From the NCBI GenBank assembly GCA_964639325.1, contig CAZXDO010000004.1:1-20630 (forward strand): 20,630 bases of DNA, in the 5' to 3' direction. Origin of the DNA: DATGCT01 sp964639325 (lineage in GTDB: Bacteria; Patescibacteriota; Minisyncoccia; UBA6257; GWB1-50-10). The notes under the pieces were generated by a model that was not told the origin of the DNA, made no database searches, and saw nothing but the letters and a program-made list of their open reading frames with translations. Shown one piece after another: positions 6,545 to 13,874 of this stretch; within the stretch, counting starts at the first letter, position 1, and the number at the start of each line of letters is the position of its first letter. The translations under genes were made by a program, and so were the position numbers.

Positions 6545-7081
6545 CTAAATATTTTTTGGTTCTTCTTTTTCTTCAGTTTCCGGAGAATAGGGTGTTCTAG
6601 GAGGTTCGGGATTGTTGGAACCCGGCATTTTTGGTTCTTCAGGTGCTGGAAATTCAGGTTGTGGGGGTTTTGGCGGTTGAGGTGCTGGAGTTGGTTCTGA
6701 TTGAGGTCCGGGCTGAGGCTTTGGAGGTTCTGGAGTTTGAGGAGGCATCTGAGGTGATTTAGGAGCCGGTTGAGGAGGTTCTGGAGTTTGAGGAGGAACT
6801 TGAGGTTTGGGAATAGTTTGGTTCTGCGGCTCCCCATTATTATCATCGCTGTGGGGAGGAGTGCCGGGCTCGTCCTTAATTACCCTTTCACCTTTATTTC
6901 TTAAAGGAATTCCACAGTTAGGACAATTACCTGGCTCATTTGATTTGTGCCCACAATTAGGACAGACATAAATATCCGCATGTGGAGTTTGAGGATTTAC
7001 ATCATTTTCATTACTGCTTTGCTCCGAAAGTGGGTTAGAATTTGGTTTTGATTTTCCAAATATATTACTAAAAAGACCCAT
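6545..7081 (-). CDS. Zinc-ribbon protein with proline-rich repeat tail
   Basis: I do not recognise this 178-aa protein as a named family. The N terminus (1-10, MGLFSNIFGK) is a short amphipathic stretch. Residues 39-57 hold a double CPNCG zinc ribbon (VCPNCGHK and NCPNCGIP). From about 72 to the end the protein is low-complexity, rich in Pro, Gln and Glu, with two copies of a 17-residue unit that starts PPQTPEPP(Q/K)P. There is no signal peptide and no membrane helix. The proline tail suggests a flexible scaffold or an SH3/WW-like ligand, but this is inference. The gene ends 8 bases before the branched terminator and has its own unit between terminators at 6473-6537 and 7193-7220. No Shine-Dalgarno site precedes the ATG. 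Confidence 0.75.
   Translation of the reverse strand: MGLFSNIFGKSKPNSNPLSEQSSNENDVNPQTPHADIYVCPNCGHKSNEPGNCPNCGIPLRNKGERVIKDEPGTPPHSDDNNGEPQNQTIPKPQVPPQTPEPPQPAPKSPQMPPQTPEPPKPQPGPQSEPTPAPQPPKPPQPEFPAPEEPKMPGSNNPEPPRTPYSPETEEKEEPKNI
6723..6796 (-). repeat. 51-bp direct repeat inside the proline-rich tail
   Basis: The 23-base stretch at 6723-6745 recurs exactly at 6774-6796, a period of 51 bp or 17 codons. It encodes the repeated PPQTPEPP units. Unit number could vary by slippage without changing the frame. Confidence 0.8.
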
Positions 7082-7192
7082 ATTTATAAGTTAAAATTTA
7101 TTTTTTTTGTGACCTTTATTTTATTAAACTAAAAATACAAGATTTACTATTTTGTATTACTTTAATTTTAGCATATTGAGGTCTAAAAAACT

Positions 7193-7220
7193 AAAAACAA
7201 GCACCAAAGTGCTTGTTTTT
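7193..7220. terminator. Bidirectional rho-independent terminator
   Basis: A perfect 12-bp stem AAAAACAAGCAC/GTGCTTGTTTTT (7193-7204 with 7209-7220) encloses loop CAAA. Both strands read the hairpin with a T-run at its 3' side. It ends the minus-strand dsbA-SPW unit 12 bases after the SPW stop. The 111 bases from 7082 to 7192 must then hold the promoter of the zinc-ribbon gene; I could not fix its -35 and -10 boxes with confidence. Confidence 0.88.
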
Positions 7221-7231
7221 TAAAACTAACA

Positions 7232-7399
7232 TTACTGTTCTTCAGGCGGCGACATATTCCAAAGAACTAGAACTATAATAAGGGTGCCCACAAAAATACT
7301 ATTCCAAGAAACAATATTAAGTTTGGAAAAACCTAAAATCCAAGGAGATAGGATAGACCAAACACCAAGACCTGCTAAAAACCAATTATTCCACTTCAT
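7232..7399 (-). CDS. Small SPW-motif membrane protein (55 aa)
   Basis: This 55-aa ORF reads MKWNNWFLAGLGVWSILSPW (residues 1-20) and continues to PPEEQ at the C terminus, with a TAA stop. Two hydrophobic helices are evident (about 6-25 and 33-48). The first carries Ser-Pro-Trp at 18-20, the mark of the SPW-repeat membrane family, whose repeat has SPW in the first of two helices. It starts 6 bases after the stop of the DsbA-like gene and is followed at once by a strong terminator, so it belongs to that two-gene operon. Its function is unknown; the pairing with a membrane-anchored thiol oxidoreductase hints at a role at the cell envelope. No Shine-Dalgarno site is present. Confidence 0.82.
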   Translation of the reverse strand: MKWNNWFLAGLGVWSILSPWILGFSKLNIVSWNSIFVGTLIIVLVLWNMSPPEEQ

Positions 7400-7405
7400 T
7401 TTTTA

Positions 7406-8140
7406 CTAATTTTGCTCTAAGAGTTGGTTTATAAATATTTCCATTTGTTCATAAGGGAGAGCTCCGGGAATTGCCACCGACTTTCCATCTTCTGTAATAG
7501 CTACAGAATATGGAGTACCAATATACCTTCCTGTTTGTTCGTAGTTCCATTCATTAAGAAGTTCGGTTTCGGCAAGGTCTTCTTCAACTAAATGCGCAGT
7601 ATCACCGTTGTCCAAACATTCTGTAAAGGCGTTTTTATCAATACCGATTTCTTCAGCGATCTGAGGAAGTTTGTCTAAATCAATACTTTCATTTTGAGGA
7701 GTGGTTTCAAACACCTTATCGGAAAATTCCCAAAAAGCATCATTACCCCCTAGTTTAGCAACACACTCGGAGGCTTCAGCTTCTTTAGGAGCTGTGGGGT
7801 GAAGACCTTCTATAGGAAACTGGCGTTCTATCCAAGTGATTTGGCCTTCATAATTTTCCACTAATCTTTCCATAGTGTTGTGAAAGTCAGAACAATAGGG
7901 ACATTCGAAGTCGGTATATTCAATAATAGTTATTGGAGCACCTAAAACTCCTCTTATATGATCTTCTTCGGAAGGAGGAGAAATAAGTTCAGCAGGACCA
8001 TTAACAGAACTAGTATCGATATTGTTAACATTTTCTTCAGGAGAACTGCTTTTTCCGGCATTCCATATGATAGCTCCGGAAATTAAAACCGCAGCAATTA
8101 CTATTGAAACCGGAAGAAAATAACCTTTATTGTTTTTCAT
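7406..8140 (-). CDS. Membrane-anchored DsbA-like thiol:disulfide oxidoreductase
   Basis: This is a 244-aa thioredoxin-fold protein of the DsbA/BdbD type that should form or shuffle disulfides outside the membrane. Residues 8-27 form one N-terminal membrane helix after a KNNK start and act as an uncleaved anchor. A linker (about 28-60) leads to the thioredoxin domain. The redox motif is CPYC at 80-83, and the cis-proline loop is GTPYS at 208-212. Between them lies the alpha-helical insertion typical of DsbA, with two further cysteines (C126 and C175) that might form a structural disulfide. No VKOR or DsbB partner is visible nearby. It is the first gene of an operon with the SPW protein. A promoter at 8174-8203 serves it; no Shine-Dalgarno site was seen. 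Confidence 0.87.
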   Translation of the reverse strand: MKNNKGYFLPVSIVIAAVLISGAIIWNAGKSSSPEENVNNIDTSSVNGPAELISPPSEEDHIRGVLGAPITIIEYTDFECPYCSDFHNTMERLVENYEGQITWIERQFPIEGLHPTAPKEAEASECVAKLGGNDAFWEFSDKVFETTPQNESIDLDKLPQIAEEIGIDKNAFTECLDNGDTAHLVEEDLAETELLNEWNYEQTGRYIGTPYSVAITEDGKSVAIPGALPYEQMEIFINQLLEQN

Positions 8141-8173
8141 AATTTTGTTTTTATTATTTTAACTGTTCATATA

Positions 8174-8203
8174 ACTATATATTACTATTTAAACCAACGT
8201 CAA
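8174..8203 (-). promoter_or_regulatory. Sigma70-type promoter of the dsbA-SPW operon
   Basis: On the minus strand TTGACG (8198-8203) is followed after 18 bases by TATAGT (8174-8179), or after 16 bases by TATATA (8176-8181). The predicted leader is about 27 bases. It lies just on the dsbA side of the hairpin repeat. Confidence 0.5.
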
Positions 8204-8221
8204 ATTACAAAAAACAAATTT

Positions 8222-8264
8222 AGTTATCCACAACAACTTGGGGGTGTCGGGAACCCCCACGTTG
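8222..8264 (+). repeat. Hairpin repeat copy 2 with DnaA-box-like nonamer
   Basis: TTATCCACA (8224-8232), one spacer base, then left arm CAACTTGGGGGT (8234-8245), loop GTCGGGA (8246-8252) and right arm ACCCCCACGTTG (8253-8264). The single mismatch T8238/C8260 falls at the same place in the stem as the mismatch in copy 1. The element sits between two divergent promoters, so it is not tied to gene ends. Confidence 0.8.
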
Positions 8265-8268
8265 ATTC

Positions 8269-8297
8269 TTGGCATTGACTTTGCTTTGTTTTATTCT
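8269..8297 (+). promoter_or_regulatory. Candidate promoter of the sugar transferase gene
   Basis: TTGGCA (8269-8274), a 17-base spacer and TATTCT (8292-8297) make a moderate sigma70 promoter starting 5 bases after the hairpin repeat. The implied leader before the ATG at 8315 is about 10 bases. Confidence 0.4.
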
Positions 8298-8314
8298 TTA
8301 AGAGTATAGAAAAT

Positions 8315-9634
8315 ATGCATAAACTAAAAAAACTTTTAATATTTGTTGGCGATGTTCTAATATTATACGGAACATTAGCTATTACTCTTCTTATCCGTTA
8401 CCTAGGGAAAGGTTTCAAGGAAATTTTTTCAGTCCACCTCGGTCCATTTACGGTTATTTTTATTTTATGGATTTTAGTTTTTTATCTTTTTAATCTTTAC
8501 GGGTATAAATATAAAGTTAAATCTAAAGAGAAAATATTTAGAGATGTTCTTTTGTCTGCCTTAGTAGCTAGTTTTCTTTCTATAACCTCTTTTTATCTTT
8601 TCCCTGAATTCTTTGAATTAACACCGAAAACAAACCTGGTAATATTTGCTTTTGTTTTTGTAATTTTAAAGTATGGTTGGCAATGGCTAGTTTTTACAAA
8701 AATATTCCCGGCGGGAGCAGAAAAAATATTGATTTTAGGAGAATCAGATCTAACCAAAAAAACAATAGAACACATAAAGAATAATCCTCATATTGGATAT
8801 AAAATAGAAGAACACATTAAAGATCTCAATGAAGCAGATATTGAGAATCTTCCGAAATTAATTAATGAAAAAGGTATCCATACTATTGTTATCCAAAATC
8901 ATCTCACTAAAAAAGAGAGGGTTATGAACTTTATTTATAAGTGTCTAACTTATGAGATAAACGTGATAAACTTTTGGAGTTTTTATGAAGAGGTTTTTGA
9001 AAAAGTACCCTTGGAGGAACTTGAAGAAACTTGGTTTATTGAAAATATTACTGCTCACCGGCCTATGTATGACAAAATTAAAAGAGTAATTGATATTATT
9101 TTTTCTTTTTTGACTATCATTATCTTTTCTCCCCTCTTTCTTTTTTCTTCTTTGCTTGTAAAATTTTCTTCCGAAGGGTCTATAATCTACAAAAGCAAAC
9201 GAACAGGGAAAGATAACAAATCTTTTATTCTTTATAAGTTCAGAACAATGTATGATAAAAAACAAGGCCCTCTTTGGACAAAAGAAAATGATTCTAGGAT
9301 TACTCCGGTAGGAGGATTTTTAAGAAAAACGCATTTAGATGAGCTGCCGCAATTAATAAATATTTTAAAAGGCAATATTTCAGTTATCGGTCCAAGACCG
9401 GAAAGAGTGGAATTAGTTAAAAAATTCGAAAACCTTCCTTATTACGATATGAGGCATATTATCAAGCCGGGATTGACCGGTTGGGCTCAAATTAATTATC
9501 GGGCCAGCGCTTCTTTAGAAGAAGCTAAGGAAAAACTATCTTATGATATTTATTATATTAAAAACCGCTCTGTTTTTCTTGATTTAGCAATAACTTTAAA
9601 AACAATTAGATATTTTTTTACCGATAACCACTAA
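8315..9634 (+). CDS. Polyprenyl-phosphate hexose-1-phosphate transferase (WcaJ-like)
   Basis: This 439-aa membrane enzyme starts glycan assembly by moving a sugar-1-phosphate from a UDP-sugar to undecaprenyl phosphate. Four N-terminal helices (about 7-29, 43-63, 77-96, 106-128) are followed by a Rossmann-like CoA-binding domain (about 134-225). A further hydrophobic segment (about 257-283) precedes the catalytic bacterial sugar transferase domain. Its motifs are KRTGKDNKSFILYKFRTM (295-312), RKTHLDELPQL (337-347), SVIGPRPE (356-363) and IKPGLTGWAQIN (383-394). Length and order match the PHPT family. The sugar is not predictable; UDP-glucose, galactose or a HexNAc are possible. It is followed 43 bases later by a flippase on the same strand. 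Confidence 0.92.
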   Translation: MHKLKKLLIFVGDVLILYGTLAITLLIRYLGKGFKEIFSVHLGPFTVIFILWILVFYLFNLYGYKYKVKSKEKIFRDVLLSALVASFLSITSFYLFPEFFELTPKTNLVIFAFVFVILKYGWQWLVFTKIFPAGAEKILILGESDLTKKTIEHIKNNPHIGYKIEEHIKDLNEADIENLPKLINEKGIHTIVIQNHLTKKERVMNFIYKCLTYEINVINFWSFYEEVFEKVPLEELEETWFIENITAHRPMYDKIKRVIDIIFSFLTIIIFSPLFLFSSLLVKFSSEGSIIYKSKRTGKDNKSFILYKFRTMYDKKQGPLWTKENDSRITPVGGFLRKTHLDELPQLINILKGNISVIGPRPERVELVKKFENLPYYDMRHIIKPGLTGWAQINYRASASLEEAKEKLSYDIYYIKNRSVFLDLAITLKTIRYFFTDNH

Positions 9635-9638
9635 TAAT

Positions 9639-9671
9639 CAACTGAAAGGTGTTGAACACCCTTCACGTTAG
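9639..9671 (+). repeat. Imperfect hairpin between sugar transferase and flippase genes
   Basis: Bases 9640-9669 fold into 12 pairs (AAC/GTT, TGAA/TTCA, GGTGT/ACACC) with one bulge and one mismatch around a TGA loop. It shares CAACT at the 5' end and GGTGT, GAAC, CCC and CACGTT in order with the hairpin repeat at 8234-8264, so it may be a decayed member of that family. It lacks the TTATCCACA head. No T-tract follows. Confidence 0.5.
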
Positions 9672-9677
9672 AAAATT

Positions 9678-11144
9678 ATGAGGAAACGAATTAAAGATTT
9701 TTTATTAAACAACAGAGGAATTCGCCAGACAGTGGCGAAAAATACTTTTTGGATGGCAGCGGGGCAAATAGGTAGCCGCCTTTTTCGAGCAGCTTTAATA
9801 ATATATGCCGCCCGAGTGTTAGGAGCAGCCGGGTACGGTGTTTTTTCATATGTTGTAGGTTTGGCCGGTTTTTTCACAGTTTTGGCTGATTTAGGAGTAA
9901 ATACAACCTTAACCAGAGAGGTAAGCCAAAAACCAAACCAAACTCCTTCCTATTTCTCTACTGCCCTTGGGATAAAATTAGGCCTTTTGGTTTTAACCGC
10001 TGCAGTTATTGTTTTTGTCACTCCTTTTCTCTCAGATATTGAAGAGGTTAAAATGTTGGTTCCCCTCGCCGCACTCCTTACTATTTTTGACGCTTTAAGA
10101 GAATTTTCTTCTGCTTATTTCAGGGGTAAAGAAAAAATGGAGTTAGAAGCTCTTCTTATGGTTGTTACTAATGTTTCTATTACGGTTATCGGTTTTGTTA
10201 TTCTTTTCTTCTCGGCTACGGCAAAGTCCTTAACAATTGCTTATATTTTATCAGCAGGGACGGGAGCAATTTTGGGAATATATATTTTAAGGAAAAAGTT
10301 TTTTCAGGCAGCTAAATACTTTAAGAAAAAGCTGGTTCTCCCAATTATGAAATCAGCCCTGCCTATTTCTCTTTTAGGGATATTGGGAGTATTTATGTTA
10401 AACATAGATATTGTCATGATTGGGTTTTATGAGGGTGCCGAAGAAGTTGGTTTTTATTCAGCCAGCCAAAAGATAGTGCAGCTTTTATATGTCTTGCCGG
10501 TAATTATTGCAGCCAGCACTTTTCCGGCAATTTCAAGATTAATAAGTGAAAAGAAAACGGAAAAAGTAAAAACTCTTATGGAAAGATCAGTTACCATGGT
10601 TTTGCTCATAGCTTTGCCTATTGCTATAGGAGGAGCGGTTCTTTCTAATCAATTAATCAAACTTGTTTATGGAAGCGGGTATGCACCGTCCTCTCCGGTT
10701 TTCTTTTTTCTTATCCTCACTCCAATCCTTGTTTTCCCGGGAATGCTGATCGGAAACTACATTTTTGCCTATAACCGCCAAGGAAAGATTGTTTCTAGGG
10801 TATTGGCGGGAATTATATCAAACGTGGCCCTAAACGCTATTTTAATACCATTATTAGGAATTACGGGGTGTGCTATTGCGACTATAGGAGCTCAACTTGT
10901 ATATAACGGCTCTATTTTAAAACTAGCTAGAAAGATAAAGCATTTTGAAATTACTCCTTATATAAAAAATATTGTCTTAGCGACAATAATAATGGGAGGG
11001 TTTACTTTTGTTTTTAAAGTCCTTGGATTTAACGTTATTTTAAATATAATCCTGGCAATTGGAATATATTTTGGAATACTTTACTTCTTAAAAGAAGAAA
11101 CCTTAAGAGAGGTGAGGAAAATAATTTCAGGAGTTATCAGTTAA
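9678..11144 (+). CDS. Wzx-like polysaccharide flippase (MOP superfamily)
   Basis: This 488-aa polytopic protein has about 12-14 hydrophobic helices over nearly its whole length. The N-terminal block after a basic start (KNTFWMAAGQIGSRLFRA, then AARVLGAAGYGVFSYVVGLA) is typical of the oligosaccharide flippase/polysaccharide transporter families. It would move lipid-linked glycan units across the cytoplasmic membrane. It lies 43 bases downstream of the priming sugar transferase and probably shares its transcript. Its 3' end overlaps the convergent GT4 gene by 18 bp (11127-11144). MurJ is an alternative within the superfamily, but the context favours Wzx. Confidence 0.9.
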   Translation: MRKRIKDFLLNNRGIRQTVAKNTFWMAAGQIGSRLFRAALIIYAARVLGAAGYGVFSYVVGLAGFFTVLADLGVNTTLTREVSQKPNQTPSYFSTALGIKLGLLVLTAAVIVFVTPFLSDIEEVKMLVPLAALLTIFDALREFSSAYFRGKEKMELEALLMVVTNVSITVIGFVILFFSATAKSLTIAYILSAGTGAILGIYILRKKFFQAAKYFKKKLVLPIMKSALPISLLGILGVFMLNIDIVMIGFYEGAEEVGFYSASQKIVQLLYVLPVIIAASTFPAISRLISEKKTEKVKTLMERSVTMVLLIALPIAIGGAVLSNQLIKLVYGSGYAPSSPVFFFLILTPILVFPGMLIGNYIFAYNRQGKIVSRVLAGIISNVALNAILIPLLGITGCAIATIGAQLVYNGSILKLARKIKHFEITPYIKNIVLATIIMGGFTFVFKVLGFNVILNIILAIGIYFGILYFLKEETLREVRKIISGVIS

Positions 11145-12350
11145 AATTTTTTCAATTTTATTTAAGGCACTCTCAAGAGTGAAGTTCTCAAGAAAATAAG
11201 TGTGCCCGTTCTCACCAAGATTTTTTAAATATTTTTTTTCTCTATACATTTTTCTAACTAATTCTTCGGCTTTTTCAAGTTCTTCGGCTACAAGCGCATA
11301 GCCGCAATTTGCTTTTTCAATTAATGTAAAAGAGTCGCTTTCTTTGTTTAAAAAAGCTAAAACAGGTTTGCCGGCAGCTAAATAACTTAGTAATTTCCCC
11401 GGCACAAAAGGGGTTTTATTTTTTTTACTCAAACAAACTATACCCACATCAGAGTCGTTAACAAGTGAAGGAAATTCTTCCGGGGAAACGAAAGGTTTGA
11501 ATACAACATTGTTAAGCTTATATTCCTTAACTAATTTTTCTAAACTTTCTTTTTTCATACCATCTCCTACCAAAAGAAAAATTATATCTTTATTATCAGA
11601 AACTCTCCTGGCCGTTTCTATTAAAAACTCAAGCCCTTGAGCCGGACCCATTATTCCGGGAAATAAAAATACAAATTTATCTTCTAAATTGTATTTTTTA
11701 CGAAAATCAATGGGCTTTTCTATTTTCTGAAAAGGTTCCGGGTTTATCCAGTTAGGCAAAGTTATTATTTTTTGAGGAGGAATACCTTTGTTCTCTATCA
11801 ACCATTTTCTCCCCCCTTCGGAATGGAAGGTTATAAAATCTGCTGCTTTGTAAACCCTTTTTTCTATCCGTTCAAAAAATTTAACTAACAAAGGACTTCT
11901 AAATATTCCTAAATCAATAGCATTTTGAGGAAAGATGTCCTGCAGGCCAAGGATAAATTTTGCCTTGTATTTCTTTTTTATCATTGACCCGGCTAGGCCT
12001 AAAGTAAGGGGTGGGCTGTAAACAAAAACAGCGTCTAAATTATTTATATTCTTTTTTATTTTGGAAGTAAAAACAAAAGGAAGCATCAATTGGGAGATGC
12101 CTCTCGTAATAAAATTAGTTTTATGAAGAGGAAGGGTAGCTATACGAATCACTTTTACCCCATTAACATATTCTATCTTCTCAAAGTTTTCTTTAGTTTT
12201 TTCTTTTAGATAATATTTGGGCTTAGTGGTGGCAACCGAAACATTATGCCCTCTTTTTTTTAGGCCTTCTGCAAGGTCCCGCATAAGATGAGCGGCGGAT
12301 GAAATCTCAGGAGGATATACATCAACAATAATTAGAATATTCATATTCAA
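11127..12350 (-). CDS. Glycosyltransferase family 4 (WbuB-like, possible L-FucNAc transferase)
   Basis: This 407-aa GT-B enzyme would transfer a sugar from a nucleotide donor. The N-terminal acceptor domain starts MNILIIVDVYPPEISSAAHL (ATG at 12350, or the second ATG two codons on). The C-terminal donor domain has FLFPGIMGPAQGLEFL, LVGDGMKKESLEKL and GKLLSYLAAGKPVLAF. There is no signal peptide. It is the last gene of the capE-capF-capG operon, 3 bases after capG. The same order, fnlA-fnlB-fnlC-wbuB, is known from O-antigen loci that use L-FucNAc, so transfer of L-FucNAc is a reasonable inference but not proven. Its TGA stop lies inside the convergent flippase gene. Confidence 0.87.
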   Translation of the reverse strand: MNMNILIIVDVYPPEISSAAHLMRDLAEGLKKRGHNVSVATTKPKYYLKEKTKENFEKIEYVNGVKVIRIATLPLHKTNFITRGISQLMLPFVFTSKIKKNINNLDAVFVYSPPLTLGLAGSMIKKKYKAKFILGLQDIFPQNAIDLGIFRSPLLVKFFERIEKRVYKAADFITFHSEGGRKWLIENKGIPPQKIITLPNWINPEPFQKIEKPIDFRKKYNLEDKFVFLFPGIMGPAQGLEFLIETARRVSDNKDIIFLLVGDGMKKESLEKLVKEYKLNNVVFKPFVSPEEFPSLVNDSDVGIVCLSKKNKTPFVPGKLLSYLAAGKPVLAFLNKESDSFTLIEKANCGYALVAEELEKAEELVRKMYREKKYLKNLGENGHTYFLENFTLESALNKIEKILTDNS

Positions 12351-12353
12351 GAA

Positions 12354-13487
12354 TTACCAACTGCGCCGTTTAGAAACGATATTAGACATCCCGATTATTA
12401 GGCGGAGAACCTTGTTGGAAACATCCAGGTCTTTATAGTCTTCCGGAACATTGGGCAGATAGCCTTTTTTGTATTCAGAAACAGTTATTTCTATTGATTC
12501 TATTATCTTTTCTTTATTTAGGCCCGAGAGAATAGCAACTCCCTTATCAAAAGCTTCTGGTCTTTCCGAGCTCATACGCACTTGAATGGCAGGAAACTTT
12601 AAAATAGATGATTCTTCTAAAATGGTACCGCTGTCGGATAAAACACATAAAGCTTCTTTTTGAAGTTTCATATAGTCAAAATATCCAAAAGGTTTATGAA
12701 AATCTACCAGCTCATTTACTTCGGCGTCTATTTTTTCCAATTTATTTCTAGTTCTAGGGTGAGTAGAAACAAGGACTGGTTTTTTATATTTTTCAGCAAC
12801 TTCGTTTAAAGATTCTATTAAATTATTTAAAGATTTTTCATCTTCAACATTTTCTTCCCGATGAATACTGGCCACAAAATATTCTCCGGGCTTTGTATTT
12901 AATTCGTTCAATATATTGGAACTTGTTATTTTGTCTTTGTAATAATTTATTATTTCAGCCATAGGAGAACCGGTAACATAAATACTCCCTTGGTGAATGC
13001 CTTCCTGTAGCAAATTAAGGCGGGCATTTTCACTATATGGAAGATTAATGTCACTTATATGATCTACTATTCTACGGTTAGTTTCCTCAGGAACTTTCCT
13101 ATCAAAACATCTGTTCCCTGCTTCCATATGAAAAATAGGAATGCCTATTCTTTTAGCTACTATTACTGAAAGAGCACTGTTAGTGTCTCCTAGTATAAGA
13201 AGAGCATCCGGTTTTTCTTTTTTAAGAACCTCCTCACTTTTCTTAATAATGTTGGCTATCTGCTCTCCCAAGGTATCAGCTTTTACTTCTAAAAAATAAT
13301 CTGGTTTTCTTATTTCCAAATCCTCAAAGAAAATTTCATTCATTTCGTAATCATAACTTTGCCCGGTGTGAACCATTATATGATTTGTATATTCATCCAA
13401 CTTAGAAAAAATCCGAGACAACCTAATTATTTCCGGCCTGGTGCCGAAAATAGTCATTACTTTTGTTTTTTTATTTTCTTTTATCAT
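12354..13487 (-). CDS. capG: UDP-N-acetylglucosamine 2-epimerase family, CapG/FnlC type
   Basis: This is a 377-aa non-hydrolysing UDP-sugar 2-epimerase. In this setting it should make the last step to UDP-N-acetyl-L-fucosamine by C2 epimerisation of UDP-2-acetamido-2,6-dideoxy-L-talose. Motifs are FGTRPEIIRL (14-23), HTGQSYDY (41-48), GDTNSAL, HMEAGNR, the ETNRR segment, SIHREEN and LSDSGTILEE near the UDP site. The length is standard. Plain WecB (UDP-ManNAc formation) is the alternative; the adjacent CapE and CapF halves favour CapG. It starts 6 bases after the cupin stop and ends 3 bases before the GT4 gene. No Shine-Dalgarno site is present. Confidence 0.88.
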   Translation of the reverse strand: MIKENKKTKVMTIFGTRPEIIRLSRIFSKLDEYTNHIMVHTGQSYDYEMNEIFFEDLEIRKPDYFLEVKADTLGEQIANIIKKSEEVLKKEKPDALLILGDTNSALSVIVAKRIGIPIFHMEAGNRCFDRKVPEETNRRIVDHISDINLPYSENARLNLLQEGIHQGSIYVTGSPMAEIINYYKDKITSSNILNELNTKPGEYFVASIHREENVEDEKSLNNLIESLNEVAEKYKKPVLVSTHPRTRNKLEKIDAEVNELVDFHKPFGYFDYMKLQKEALCVLSDSGTILEESSILKFPAIQVRMSSERPEAFDKGVAILSGLNKEKIIESIEITVSEYKKGYLPNVPEDYKDLDVSNKVLRLIIGMSNIVSKRRSW

Positions 13488-13493
13488 ATTTTT

Positions 13494-13874
13494 TTATACT
13501 TCTTCATAAAAAGTATCCGGATCGTCAGGATTAAAAACTTCGCTTATCCACATTAAAAGAACCATTTCTTCATCCCCCGTGTTAGTTATATTATGCGTCC
13601 AATTTGGCGGAATTTTAACAGTTTCGGGGTTTTCTCCGGAAACATCAAATTCTTTCAATTCATTGGTATTTATATTTCTTATTTTAATCTTTGCCTTGCC
13701 TTTTACAACGCAAAAGAATTCTTCTTTTCTTGTGTGGTAGTGATTCCCACGGGTAACTCCCGGCTTGGTAGTAGAGTAACTGGTCTGCCCTTTTCCCGGT
13801 ACTTTAAAAATCTCTATAAAATCACCTCTTTCATCTCCTTTTATTTCCAATTTTTCTTTTTGAGGCTCAGGCAT
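13494..13874 (-). CDS. capF: Cupin half of CapF/FnlB (split gene, C-terminal part)
   Basis: This 126-aa single cupin domain matches the C-terminal domain of CapF, which does the C3 epimerisation of the 4-keto sugar made by CapE. Visible features are DERGDFIEI (14-22), KPGVTRGNHYHTRKEEFF (37-54, with H45, H47 and E51/E52 as metal ligands), PPNWTHNI (H94 the further ligand) and the end FNPDDPDTFYEEV. This ending closely resembles known CapF C termini. Its ATG (13872-13874) overlaps the TGA of the reductase half by 8 bases in another frame, so it is translated separately or by a frame change. WbuC- or FdtA-type free cupins are alternatives, but the contiguous match to CapF is better. Confidence 0.85.
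   Translation of the reverse strand: MPEPQKEKLEIKGDERGDFIEIFKVPGKGQTSYSTTKPGVTRGNHYHTRKEEFFCVVKGKAKIKIRNINTNELKEFDVSGENPETVKIPPNWTHNITNTGDEEMVLLMWISEVFNPDDPDTFYEEV

Noticed and set aside
6502..6846. 114-aa minus-strand frame rich in Leu, Gln and Asn
   Set aside because: It is an alternative frame of the proline-rich repeat gene and runs through the terminator hairpin.
13544..13552. A third TTATCCACA in the window
   Set aside because: It lies inside the cupin coding sequence, encodes conserved residues and has no hairpin next to it; treated as chance.
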